This document shows positions 47,827 to 59,565 of a stretch of DNA of 64,000 bases, in pieces. Each line of letters starts with the position of its first letter. Position 1 is the stretch's first letter. Under the pieces are notes generated by a model. It ran no database searches. It was not told where the DNA came from and saw only the letters and a list, made by a program, of their open reading frames with translations. This DNA comes from Calamus simplicifolius (lineage: Eukaryota; Streptophyta; Magnoliopsida; Arecales; Arecaceae): the NCBI GenBank assembly GCA_900491605.1, contig UESW01004563.1, positions 372,001-436,000 of the forward strand. The letters are read 5' to 3'. The position numbers and the translations under genes are program-made.

Positions 47827-50800
47827 GTGATCGAGGAGGCCGGCAGCTCGAGCTCCAAAAATGATGACGAAGGATCGGCGCCAAAGAAAGCGCGGACGGA
47901 CGAGCTCTCCTTCTCCGACAATGATCTCCGAGGGATACAGTTCCCCCATGACGATGCACTAGTTGTATCCCTCAATTTAAATGACTATGATGTAAGCCGG
48001 ATCCTCGTTGACAGTGGAAATTCTGTGAATGTTTTGTACCTCGATGTGTTTGCCAAGATGAGATTGTTCATGGAAAACCTTCGAGCCGTGGATTCCACCC
48101 TAATGGGGTTCACAGGTGACGTCATCATCCTGGAAGGGGTCGTAACCTTAATGGTTCGCGCGGGAACCTGGCCCCTTGTGGCCACTGTTCACACGGACTT
48201 CCTGGTAACTAAACTCAAGTCGCCCTACAACGCAATATTTGGGAGACTTGGCCTGATGTCCCTCAAGGTAGTTGTCTCTATTCCATACCTGTCTATGAAA
48301 TTCCCCACCAGGCGGGGAGTTGGAGTTATCCAAGGAAGCCAAACTATGGCTCGACAGTGCTTCGTCACCATCCTACAGTCTAGAATGCCGGAGGTTGACG
48401 GACTAGACGCTTGGGAGGATTTTACCGAACAGCGGGGAGAACCAGCCGAGGAACTGAAAGAAGTGCCGCTGGACGAGGCTCGTCCTAACCAAACCATAAA
48501 GATTGGGTCGCTGCTGAAAGGCGAACCTCGGCAGGAGCTGATCAACTTTCTCCGGAGCAACGCCGATGTCTTCGCTTGGTCCGCCCCCGACATGCCGGGA
48601 ATCAGTCCTGAGGTCCTCGTCCACTGCCTTAACGTGGACGAGATGCACCGGCCTGTCAAACAAAAGAAGAGCTTTGCCCCAGAGCGGCGGAAGGCTATTG
48701 AAGAGGAGGTTGATAAACTCATCAAGGCGAACTTCGTCCGGAAGGTAAATTACCCGAACTGGCTATCGAATGTCGTCATGGTGAAGAAGTCGAACGGCAA
48801 GTGACGGATTTGCATCGACTTCACCGACCTCAATAAAGCCTGCCCGAAGGACAGCTTCCCTCTCCCCCGGATTGACCAGCTTGTGGATGCCATCTCGGGT
48901 CATCAAATGCTGACATTCATGGACGCTTACTTCGACTACAACCAGATTTGGATGGCCCCCGAAGATGAAGAAAAGACCGCCTTCATAACCGACCGAGGTA
49001 CTTACTATTACCGTGTTATGCCTTTTGGTCTTAAAAATGCAGGAGCCACCTACCAAAGGCTGGTCAACAAAGTATTCAAGGAGCAAATCGGCCGGAACAT
49101 GGAGGTGTATGTCGACGACATGCTGGTCAAAAGCAAAAAAGCACAACAACACATCGAGAACCTCTTGGAGAGCTTCGCGACGCTTCACAAGTATCAGATG
49201 AAGCTCAATCCGACTAAGTGCGCCTTTAGTATTAACTCCGAAAAGTTCCTCGGCTTCATGGTCTCCCAGCGGGGCATCGAAGCTAACCCCCAGAAGATCC
49301 AAGCTTTTCAACAGATGGTGCCTCCGGCCTCTATCAAAGAAGTCCAGCGCCTAACCGGGAGAATAGCAGCTCTCAACCACTTCGTGGCGCGCTCAGCCGA
49401 AAGATGCCTCCCCTTCTTCAAAACTCTCCGGTCAGCTAAAAACTTCAAGTGGACCCCCGAGTGTCAAAAATCATTTCAAGATCTCAAGAAGTACCTGGCT
49501 CTTCCCCACTCCTCAGCAGTCCAAATCCTAGCGAGACACTATTCCTGTATCTGGCTGTTTCAGAAGGTGCCGTTTGCTCGGTGCTGGTCAGAGAAGAAAA
49601 CAAGGTCCAAAAGCCAATTTACTATGTCAGCAGGCTACTCCGCGACGCGGAGACAAGGTATAGCCGAATCGAAAAGATGGTGTTGGCCTTGATCACCTCA
49701 GTTCGGAAGTTGCGGCCGTACTTCCAGGCATATTCTGTGGCAGTCCTGACTGACCAACCCATCAAGGCGGTGGTTCACTGCCCGAAGACATCAGGAAGAA
49801 TGACTAAGTGGGCCATCGAGCTGAGCGAGCATGATATCCGTTTTCAGCCTCGCCCGGCCATCAAAGCTCAAGTATTAGCCGATTTCCTCCTCGAGTGTAC
49901 CATCCCAGAGGACGGCTCCAACCCCGTCTCCCCCGAGGAACCAAAAACTGGCGCCCCATGGCTCCTCTATGTTGACGGGTCATCCAACGCTCATCGCTCC
50001 GGTGTGGACTTAGTTCTCACCAGTCCGGAGGGGACGACCTTTGAATATGGTGTCCGCTTCTCCTTCCTAGCCTCCAACAACGAAGCCGAGTATGAAGCCT
50101 TGCTGGCCGGACTCCGAATCGCCTGCAGCCTTAAGGTGGAGAAACTTAATGCCTTCACCTACTCCCAGCTAGTGGCAGGTCATGTACGGGGGGAGTTTGA
50201 AGCTCGGGAACCGAACATGATCCGATATCTCCAAGAGGTTCGGAGCCTACTCTCCATTTTCCTGAGTTTGAGATTATTCAGATTCCTAGATCTGAGAATG
50301 CCCGTGCCGACCTGCTGTCTCGGCTGGCAACCGCGGAGTCAATGGACGCCGAACAGAAATTCCACCTGGAGACCTTGGAGAGACCCAGTATTAGAAGCCG
50401 ACCGAGTAATGCAAGTTGAGGCTGAGCCATCATGGTTCGATCCCATTCTGAGGTACCTCAAAGAAGGGTCACTTCCGTCCGACCGGAGAGAGGCCAGGAA
50501 GCTAAAGCTGCAGGCCACCCATTATGTGTTGATCGACGATCAGCTCTACAAACGGTCCTTCTCCATGCCATTGCTCAGATGTCTTCGCCCATCCGAAGCG
50601 GATTATGCCCTTCGCGAAGTACATGAGGGGATTTATGGCAACCATCTGGGAAGCCGGTCCCTATGTCACAAGGTACTATGTTAAGGCTACTATTGGCCGA
50701 CCATGCAGAAGGATGCAGACGACCTTGTCCGAGCTTGCGACCCATGCCAGAGGCACTCAAGCATTCAGAGGTTCCCCTCGGCCAACCTGGTTCCCGTATC

Positions 50801-51664
50801 CTCCGCTTGTCCCTTTGCCAAGTGGGGGATGGACATCCTCGGCCCATTCCCGCTCGCCACGGGACAGTGGAAATTCCTATTCGTCGCCATCGATTATTTC
50901 ACTAAGTGGGTCAAGGCGGAGGCGGTTGCACAAATAACCAAAGCACGGGCTAGGGATTTCGTATGGAGGTCCATCATTTGCCATTTCGGCCTCCCGCATA
51001 CTATAATCACTGACAACGGCAAGCAATTCGACAATCCAAAGTTCCGCCAGTTCTGCGAAGAGCACAAAATCCGTCACCACCTCACCTCGGTCGGGCATCT
51101 GCAAGCCAACGGAGCGGCCGAAGTAACCAACCGGACTTTGCTTCAAGGGATCAAAGCTCGGCTCTCCAGGGCCCGAGGCAGGTGGGCAAACGAGTTGTAC
51201 CATGTCCTATGGGCCTACCGCACCACCCCTAGAGTACCCACAGGCGAAACCCCATTCCGGATGGCTTTCGGCACAGAGGCAGTTATCCCAGTGGAGATAG
51301 GTCTCCCTTCCCTGCGGGTGGAAGCTACTCGGAGGAAGCCGGCGATGAGTAGCTCCGCACCAACCTCGACCTGATAGAGGAAGTTAGAGAGAAAGCTTGG
51401 ATCAGAGTAGCTACCTATCAGCAGAGGGTGGCCCGCTACCATGCCTCCAAGGTCAAAGGGAAAGCTTTCTTGCCCGACGACCTCATTCTTCGGAAAGCAT
51501 CTGTCTCCAAACCGCTGGAGCAAGGAAAGCTGGCACAAAACTGGAAAGGCCCCTACCAAGTAGTGGAGATTGTTGGACCGGGGACCTACAAGCTGCAAGA
51601 CCTAAGCGGGAAATCCATCCCTCAAACGTGGAGTTCGGACAATCTCCGTAAGTATTATCAGTAG
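47827..51664 (+). pseudogene. pol: E3 pol: protease, RT, tandem RNase H, integrase
   Basis: Protease ILVDSGNSVNVLYLDVF (about 48001-48051). RT with WLSNVVMVKKSNGK, then a TGA at 48802-48804 where relatives have Trp (TGG), then CIDFTDLNKACPKD and YVDDM at 49108-49122. A one-base loss at about 49503-49507 changes frame. First RNase H: YYVSRLLRDAETRYS; second: LYVDGSSNAHRSG, NEAEYEALLAGL. Integrase: CDPCQ, DYFTKW, DNGKQFDN, NGAAEV. Ends DNLRKYYQ, TAG at 51662-51664. Other defects: TAA at 50682-50684, shifts near 50258, 50385 and 51355, and a catalytic RNase H Asp changed to Tyr at 50160-50162. Confidence 0.87.
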
Positions 51665-51824
51665 GGTACGCCCTTTATAGGCTCACCTTATTACACTTTT
51701 TGTCGGCACATGTTTCATAATTTACAATATGAATCACCACACATTATGTCGCCAAAAATTGTGAAAAGAAATAGGTGCTGCTTACCAATTCTCGGCACGA
51801 CTGAGTTACCTGTTTAAACAGAAA

Positions 51825-52640
51825 TCTCCGAATCTCGGCTGGGCTGAGCAATAAATCTCCGAACCTGGGCAGGGCTGAGTAATAAATCTCCGAACCTGGG
51901 CAGGGCCAAGCAACAAATCTCCGAACCTCGGCAGGGCCGAGCAACAAAATCTCCGAACCTCGGCAGGGCTAAGCAACAAAATCTCTGAACCTCGGCTGGG
52001 CCGAGCAACAAATCTCCGAACCTCGGCTGGGCCGGGCAACAAATCTCCAAACCTCGGCTGGGCCGAGCAACAAAATCTCTGAACCTCGGCTGGGCCGAGC
52101 AACTAATCTCCGAACCTTAGCTGGGCCGAGTAATAAATCTCCGAACCTTGGCAGGGCCGATCAACAAATCTCTGAACCTCGGCTTGGTCGGGCAACAAAT
52201 CTCCGAACCTCGGCTGGGCCGAGCAACAAAATCTCTGAACCTCGGCTGGGCCGAGCAACTAATCTCCGAACCTTGGCTGGGCCGAGTAATAAATCTCCGA
52301 ACCTTGGTAGGGCCGAGCAACAAATCTCCGAATCTTGGCAGGGCCGAGCAACAAAATCTCCGAACCTCGGCAGGGCCGAGCAACAAAATCTCCGAACCTC
52401 GGCAGGGCCAAGTAATAAATCTCCGAACCTCGGCAGGGCCGAGCAATAAAATATCCGAACCTCGGCTGGGCCGAGCAACTAATCTCCGAACCTCGGCTGG
52501 GCCGAGTAACAAATCTCCAAACCTCGGCAGGGCCGAGAAACAAAATCTCCGAACCTCGGCTGGGCCGAACAACTAATCTCCGAACCTCGACTGGGCCGAG
52601 TAATAAATCCCCGAACCTCGGCTGGGCCAAGCAATAATTC
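51825..52640 (+). repeat. About 31-bp tandem array after E3 pol
   Basis: Some 26 degenerate copies of AATCTCCGAACCTCGGC followed by wGGGCCGAGCAACA. Each unit contains the inverted pair CTCGGC..GCCGAG. A shorter block of the same unit is at 53930-54110. Long frames on both strands here are repeat artefacts. Confidence 0.9.
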
Positions 52641-53123
52641 TTCGAACTAAAGTCTCGGCAAAAAACCAAAGTACGCGAGCCCCAATTAAAGCCGAAAGAC
52701 TTCCAAACAGTCCCCATAACTTCGGCCAGTTTGAAAAAAGCATACTATGCAAAAACCGTCAACGGACACAAAGAATGCGCCTCCGGCAAACCCCTAAAGG
52801 GTTCGGCAGGCCCTACATGACCGGCCACGAACCCCAAGCAAAGTCGGGAAATCCCCCCTTGCTACTAAAATCTCTGGGCAATGCCCCTATAACCTATCGA
52901 CCAAACGCCTATCTCAAACAAAGCCATAACTCAGCGCGTAAACCAATAGAGCCACCCAGGCTCTCCGACTATTCAAACAGAAACGAATGGTTCTTCTTTG
53001 AACTAAACGACGATCTCGGAAAATAAGAGGTTGTCAAAAAATGCCTTTTTCATTGATTGTAAAAATAAATACAAAAAGAGAAGGAGAAAAAACAAAAAGA
53101 AAGAAAGTGGCCCTCGCAGGGAC
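52641..53123. other. E3 internal sequence, no gene assigned
   Basis: Between the array and the small antisense unit. The GGTTGTCAAAAAATGCCTTT stretch near 53030 followed by an A-rich tract could be the 3' end of that antisense unit. Confidence 0.4.
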
Positions 53124-53424
53124 CTAACGCCTTCCCCCGGGAGCTGCCGAGTCTTCCACAAGGCGGGACATTCTGGCGACTTGCTGGCGGAGGGATGCAA
53201 TCTCTTCCTCCTGCCAACGTACGACCCAGCGAAGGGCCTCGTCTCCCTCGCAGAGACAGCAAGATACTCCTCAACAACCTTCTCAAGCCGCTCGTGGCTT
53301 GTGAAGGCTGATGCCAGGGCCTGGCCATCAACCATGATGGTGGGGCGACTCCCCTCTGAGCCCCTGGGACCGTTGATCACTACGCCTAGTCTATAGGTGA
53401 TTGCTCTCCACCTTGAAAAGCCAT
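53124..53424 (-). pseudogene. Possible small antisense coiled-coil protein in E3
   Basis: Minus-strand ATG at 53424 (MAFQGGEQSPI), 62 bases below a TATA box. Allowing a shift and stops near 53390 and a shift near 53240, it continues VMVDGQALASAF-like and RLEKVVEEYLAVSARE, then RWQEEEIASLRQQVARM, to a TAG at 53124-53126. About 95 residues, the C-terminal half a predicted coiled coil. No family recognised. It rests on spliced-together frames and a promoter match, so it is tentative. Confidence 0.35.
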
Positions 53425-53485
53425 GTCGAAAGTTGTTTAAAGACTAAACCGAAAGGATGGTAAACACCAGCACCCCACTCATCCG

Positions 53486-53493
53486 TATTTATA
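53486..53493 (-). promoter_or_regulatory. Possible antisense TATA box in E3
   Basis: Minus strand GGTATAAATACGG, upstream of the small frame starting at 53424. Candidate from position only. Confidence 0.4.
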
Positions 53494-53929
53494 CCCCTCA
53501 GGCGAGTATCTCGATCAGTCGGGTTATAAATACCGACCCATGGGAATTCGTCACATGTCGCTGCTTTAACTGACGGCCACAGGACCCGAAGGGCCACGCC
53601 CCTTCCCGAGCAAGATCGGTAAATGTTGACGAACTAATCGGAACCCCCCTCCTTCTCTAGAAACGGGGTACTTTCCGATCTGCTGGGCCCTCGCAGTAAA
53701 TGCCCTCAACACTTCCCAAGCTCTCTTAACTCGGCCGCCCTTTGGAAAATGTGAAGAAGAAAGAGCGCCAGCACCTGACGATAATTCGCTCCCTCGGGAG
53801 TGGTTAAATCATAAATGGAGGGTGTACCCATGCGCAGCCCATTCCGCCTTGACACTCCTCACCGAACCTCACAGGGACCAAGTATCATGACTCACGGTGA
53901 TGACTAAGTCATCTCTCCGAGCTCCAAAT

Positions 53930-54110
53930 CTCTGAACCTTGGCAGGGCCAAGCAACTAATCTCCAAACCTCGGCAGGGCCGAGCAACAAAATCTCTGAAC
54001 CTCGGCAGGGCCGATCAACAAAATCTCTGAACCCTAGCAGGGCTAAGCAACTAAACTCCGAACCTCGGCAGGGCCGAGCTACAAATCTCCGAACCCCAAT
54101 AAGGTCGAGT
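53930..54110 (+). repeat. Second block of the 31-bp E3 repeat
   Basis: About six units of the CTCGGCAGGGCCGAGCAAC type, separated from the main array by 1.3 kb. Confidence 0.8.
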
Positions 54111-55646
54111 CATGAATCTCTGAGCTTCGGCCAGAGCCAAGGAAAATGTTCCACCACCGAACAATCTCCAAATTTCCATCTGGATTTGGGCGGCTTACAA
54201 GCCCCGACTGGCTTGGATAGCGCGGAATCCTCGTCCAAAAACGAACGAGATGTCCCTATGCAAAAGAAACAGAAATTGAGAAAAAGAACAAAACTTTCTT
54301 TATTTCATTTCCATCGAAACGGATTACAACCGCCTGAGAGGCATTACAAGAGCATTGAAACGCATAAAATAAAGACGAGTATAAAACTCGAGCAAACTAC
54401 TCCAAAGCAGATCTAGGCAACTATGATGCTCCGACGTCCGGACCGACAAATCATACAAACCACGAACCGGTTAGCTCGCCCGGATAGTTGGCGAAGCCGA
54501 CCTTCCACGGTCCCTCCGAACGAACTAAGAGATCCAAAAGGAGGCATGACCCATGGATGCTAATTCTGAGGACTCGGACGAACCAACCAGCTCCCCTCGG
54601 GTGGGATGCTGGATCGCAACTGCTGCCCGACTGAGAGAACTTGGGGACCATCAGTCCCGAGTTGCTCCCATGTTCTCCTCCCCGTGGAAAGGATTCCCCT
54701 CAGAGAAGGGACGAGAATCCAGACCGACGGAGGAGGGAAGCTCCGTGCGTGCTACGGGGGTGTTGATACACTTCCTGCCCTGCGCCCCTGTGTAGCGAAC
54801 CACAAAAGACACACGGGAAGCGTATATGTGCGCTCTCCGTGTGATCTCTGCGGCCTTCCTGTACGCTCTCCATATGATCTCCGGGACTCACCCCCTGAGG
54901 GCGAACCACTCTCCAACGGCTCCTTCATCACCACAACTATCCGGGGGAAAACGGCTCACGAAAAGAAAGCTCGGTCCTTCCACTCGAAACCCCAGAGAGA
55001 TGGGCATCATGGAAACTCTCACAGGGAAGGAAACTTCAGGGATGGCCTAACACGACCCCTCTTTCCCCTTTTTATAGGTAGAAATAAATCGGGAGCAGCT
55101 ATCAAGGCAGAAAGCCCCGAGATTCAAAACACCTAACCCATGCCATCACGTGGCCCCCCAGGATGAAGGCAGCGCTGCCCATTGCACGCCAAGCCCATCG
55201 CCTGAACTGTGACGCACGCAAAGATCCCCTTTGATCCCGGATCATGATTGTTAAACGCAGAAAATTGCCCGCCGATCCTACGGAAACTGGCAGATCCGGA
55301 AGATCATCCTACGAAAATGACATCCTCCAATGGCGGGCAAACGCTTGCGTCACACGCCAAAACAGCCCGCGTGGGAAAAGACCAACGCAATAAAAGCCTC
55401 TTGGAAGGCGCTAGAGCAGCTTTTTGCTGGCGTCAAACCCGTACCATCTATTTTGGCAAAACGAAAATCGACTCGCCTGAGAAAGGACAGGACGCTGACA
55501 AGGCAATGAAGGGGCGCGGATGCCGAGTGTTCCTCGGTAATGACCTCCCAGTCTGGTTGCGTGTGAGGCCTAGGTATCGCCTAATACCCCCTTTTAGGGC
55601 CAAAGCTGTTTCTATACTTCGAAACTAACCGAAGTCTGCTACTAGC
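54111..55646. other. E3 internal sequence with a possible further antisense unit
   Basis: No robust gene. A minus-strand TATA-like box (CTATAAAAAGGGG, 55067-55076) precedes an ATG at 55010, whose frame is only about 40 codons. A region with AATAAAG-like minus- and plus-strand motifs lies near 54290-54380. Confidence 0.35.
55067..55076 (-). promoter_or_regulatory. Possible antisense TATA box in E3
   Basis: TATAAAAAGG on the minus strand, about 60 bases upstream of an ATG at 55010. No convincing long frame follows, so the call is weak. Confidence 0.3.
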
Positions 55647-55830
55647 CGAGCCATTTCATTCTTCGCCTTAGCCGAGCTACTTGTCCCTCGGCCCTAGCTG
55701 AGCTACCTTATCCCTCGGCCCTAGCCGAGCTACTTTGTCCCTCGGCCCTTAAAAAGCTATCTCATTCTTCGGATCTGGTCGAACCACCGCGTCATTCGGC
55801 CTAAGCCGAGTTAAATCATTTCTCAACCTC
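55647..55830 (+). repeat. About 36-bp CCTAGCCGAGCTAC repeat block
   Basis: Four to five units of the type CCCTCGGCCCTAGCCGAGCTACTT, again pairing CGGC with GCCG; a third variant of the E3 repeat style. Confidence 0.75.
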
Positions 55831-56032
55831 TCTTTGTACCAGGCTACGTTGTCGCCCGACCTTTTCATCGAGACAATCCCTATGCCTTGGCCTCTACTAG
55901 GATGTCCCTCCAAAATTCGAGATAAGAAACCTTCCAGGGAAGACAAACAAATGAGAAACGGCTGATCCATTTATTGATTTCAGTCAAATTACAAGACAAA
56001 AGAAAGAAAAAACACATATAGTCCCCCAAGGG

Positions 56033-59000
56033 TCAGGACTTGGGGTCAATCCCAGCATCTCCTGCGGCGGCATCAGCAGGGGCATCGCTTGGCCCCCCTT
56101 CTCGAAAGTATCACGGCGGGATACATCGGCAGTCGCATCGATTCCCAGGATAGCTTCAAGATCGACATCAGATATTTCTCCATACTCGTCCTCCTCGGCC
56201 CCGGGGTGTATGCTTCATAATGTTCGGCTACCAGGCACGACAGGTCCAGATCAGGATAAGCCTGGGCAACCTTAGCCCGCGCCTCATCTTCGCCAGCTGA
56301 AATGCATCGGTGCAGGCCGCCCTGCGTTCGTCGAAAATTCGTGGATTTCTTGTACTCATCCACCGCCGAAGAGGCCGCGCATTTGCCTCGCTAATTGCTC
56401 CTCCAGTTCGGAGATCCTTCGGTGCCTCGAGGCCGCCTCCTCTCCGAATGCCGCTAACCGCCCCTGAAATTCCTGGCTCGCCCTGTGCAACTGCAGGCCA
56501 AAAGCCGAGTAAAGAAAGTCGAAAGATCAAAATAAGTGAAACTAATAGCGCCTTACCTGCTCCTCCCGCCGGGCTAGCTCGCCCTCCAGCACATGGACCC
56601 TGTTGAGAGCCCTAGACTTAGCCGACTGGTTCTGGCGAAGGCTCTCTTTTAGCTCATCCACCGGGCCTGGGTATCTCCGATTTCTTGACGGGCAAAGTCG
56701 ACCTCATCAGATAGTCGGCAGCCCGTTCATCTGACCACTTCAGCCGATCCTTTGTATCGGCGAGCTCTTTATTTAGGCGGGTGAGGTGGTCCTGCTGCCA
56801 CCGGCATTTGTGCTCTTCCTCCTCGAGCCTTTTGCCCCAGCTGGCTTTATCTTCGGCATGGCTAGCCTTCAGCTGGTCCACCTCTTATCAAAGAATAATT
56901 GCATGGTTTTAACCTTGCTCTCGTGCTCCGCCCTGGCCTGAGAAAGCTCCAGACTAGCCTTCTCGGATTGCTCGCGGAAGCCTTGGAGCTCACCAATCTG
57001 TATGATGAGTTGAGAGGCTCTTTCCCTCTCAACCGCAAGAATTTTGTTGGTCTCCCCAAGCTCCCGCTGGAGCTCACCAACCTGTACGGCGAGTCGAGGG
57101 CTCTCTCCCTCTCAACCGCAAGAATCCTGCGAGCCTCCCCAAGCTCCCTTTGAAGGACCACAGGGCTCGAGAGAGCTTGTCAGTAGAATCCGCCCTCTCC
57201 TTGAAGCGATCAGCCTCGTAGCGGGCCCGAGCCCAAGCTCCAACAGCCAGATGTAAACGCCATTTCAGCGCCCTCATAATCAGGGCGCTCTGCAAAAAAG
57301 GATGACACGCATAAAAGACATAGTCGAACTAACTGACTAAAGGCCCACTTCGGTGCGACAACTTACCCGAGACGCGTAGTCTGTGGCGATCCTTGTGAGA
57401 GCAAGGTCGTCAATTTCGGGGAGAAGAAAAGCCTCATTCGGCACCCCAGCGCGTCGGAAGGCCATCTCGATAAGGTCTTCCGGATGACCCCCTCCTGTTG
57501 AAGAACTCTCCTCCCCTTGGAACATGGACCGCATCAGAGCGGAGAACCTGGCGCTCACTTCCGGGTCACGTGAGTGAAAGTCTGCTCCCAGGGAGCCATC
57601 CAAAACGCCCGCGACCCATGAACTTCTCGATAGGCCAGCTTCCGCCGCCAGGGCCCTCGCTTGGGAAGCTTCGGACGTTTCGACTCCGGCAAGGAGAGCC
57701 CCGGCCGAAGCATCTCCTTCGCTCGCCGGCTCCCCTCCTTCTCCTTCTTCCCCTCCTTCTCCTCTTCTTCTTCTCCTTCTGCTTCCATCTCCTCAGGAAT
57801 CCCCCTGTCCACAACGGACCCTTCGGGAACTTCTGCTCCCCCCGGAGCCTCCTGTGCCTCAGCGGAAGGCCCTTCACCAGAAAGCCCCCCGAATTTCGGT
57901 CGTTGGTTCGGCAGGTTCGGCCATCTCCTCATCGCCCGCTGACTCTCCTACCGGCGGCCCAGGCCGAACCTCAACAGCCGCAACCTCTCCCCTGCCTCGA
58001 TGGAAGCGGAGGTCGCTCCCACCTCCTCCTGTAACCTCGCCGAACCACTAGTCTCCAATGAGGGAGACCGAACCGCCTCGTCTACAGGGGCCCCCAAGCC
58101 AACCGGCGTTTCCCCTTCGCCATCGTCGGACAAAACGACAATGGGGGGGGGGAGGAAACCTCAGCAGCCTCCTCCGAAACCCCCGCACTTCCCGATCTCC
58201 GCCCCTGGACAGACCCTCCTCCGGCGCCGAAAGACCGTGCGCCACTGGAACTTCGGTAGTTTCAGCCTGCGGCGACGAGGAGCGATGACTATCGCCGTCT
58301 CCCCCGATCCCCCTAGAGTGGGAGCCGGAAGGGCAAGACCTCTTCTTGGACCGATGCCTGCTGCTGGAGCCAGATCTCCTGCGGCGCTTTCCCAGCTCCT
58401 CCCTCATCTGGTCTGCGAGCGCCGACCTTTCGGCTGTAGGGCCAATATGATTCACCCGTTAGTTCGCACAGAAATCAAAGATGAAGCCACGCTAAACTAT
58501 CAACTACGGGGTAATACTCACCGCGAGGATCGACGGGGCTCAGTCCAGCCGCAAAGAGAGCATCCTCCGATAGGAGAACGCCAGCTGGGAGCGCCTGACT
58601 GCCATGCAGCACAATCAGATCTCTCTTCTCGAATCAGTTAACTCCGGGTGCGCTTCTGGATCCTTCACGTACTGCCCCCATACCCGAGGAAAGTCCAAAC
58701 CAATGTTCCCCCGACTATGAAGAACCACGACTTCCACTCCTTTATCGACGATGGGTTATCCGATATCATCTTGAAGGATCTCCGGGGACCGATGTAAGGC
58801 CATTCTGAGGCCCTCCGGAGACCAGATTGAAGCACACCCTGAATAGCGAAAGGATCGGTCACCCCGAGGTATTTGCACAACGAGATGAACCCGATAAGGT
58901 TGCGCCAACTGTTGGGGGCCACCATGGTGAAGCATATATTGTAGAACTTCATCACCTCCCGCACCAACGGATGAAGAGGGAACGGAGACCTGCCCTCAAG

Positions 59001-59159
59001 CTTTCCTCATAACAGAACGCCCGTCCCCTAATCCGGATGTCACCCTATCCTCAGCCGTCGGGGCAACAAGACGACGTCCTGGGGGATTTTGTACAAGCGG
59101 CGCATCCGTTCCAAATCCGCCAAGGTCACCTCCGAAGCTTGGTCGCTTGGGCTCACCAT
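56033..59159 (-). pseudogene. E3 antisense gene: transposon-domain plus coiled-coil protein, spliced
   Basis: Minus-strand ATG at 59159 (MVSPSDQASEVTLADLERM). N-terminal domain about 59090-58670: CYEESLRAGLR, then after a one-base shift LHPLVREVMKFYN, NSWRNLIGFISLCKYLGV and SSIKEWKSWFFIVGG; it resembles PF04195 and the E2 antisense protein. Then a Ser/Arg-rich basic stretch (RSGSSSRHRSKKRS), a Glu-rich acidic part (EEEEEKEGKKEKEG, about 57750), and coiled coils (HKCRWQQDHLTRLNKELADT). At least one intron fits: 57290-57366 (GTAAGT..TTGCAG) joining DYASR to SALIMRALKW. The likely end is ..GIDPKS, TGA at 56033-56035, after a late shift. Several frame breaks. Function unknown. Confidence 0.65.
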
Positions 59160-59241
59160 TTCTTCAATCGCAAGAGATGCTGAGCAAGATCGCAGCGAAA
59201 ACAGGAAGACGAAGTTCTTTAAAGGAGAACGAAAGGGGCAC

Positions 59242-59249
59242 TATAAATA
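59242..59249 (-). promoter_or_regulatory. Weak TATA-like box above the E3 antisense gene
   Basis: Minus strand TATTTATA, about 85 bases upstream of the ATG at 59159. The better match to TATAAATA reads on the plus strand, so this is only a candidate. Confidence 0.3.
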
Positions 59250-59565
59250 AAGATAGCGCCGCCACAACTCCATTTTTCCAATTGAAACCGCCTCAGATGA
59301 GGGCGAGGCGTCCCAACCTAGGTGTCCGGAACTGCCACTACGGGCGCCGTGAAAATCGAGATTTCCCACGCGGTGCTTCCCCAGCCGTTACCTTCGCCCC
59401 TAAGGAATGACGGATCCACTTCGGAAAGGCAAGACGGCCCCATAGAATTAATTAGGGCATCATTGCGTAGGATATCAAATACGCATCCCCAAATGTAGAT
59501 CGCGCCACTTAAGCCTATACTCCCTACGCCGAACCTACGCTTCGAACTAGGGAGTGGGGGGCATG

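Noticed and set aside
51806..52717. Repetitive array that looks CRISPR-like in spacing
   Set aside because: Units are contiguous and degenerate, with no unique spacers and no cas genes, inside a plant retrotransposon.
57498..58034. 178-codon and other plus-strand frames in E3
   Set aside because: Complement of the acidic and basic stretches of the antisense gene; no motif of their own.
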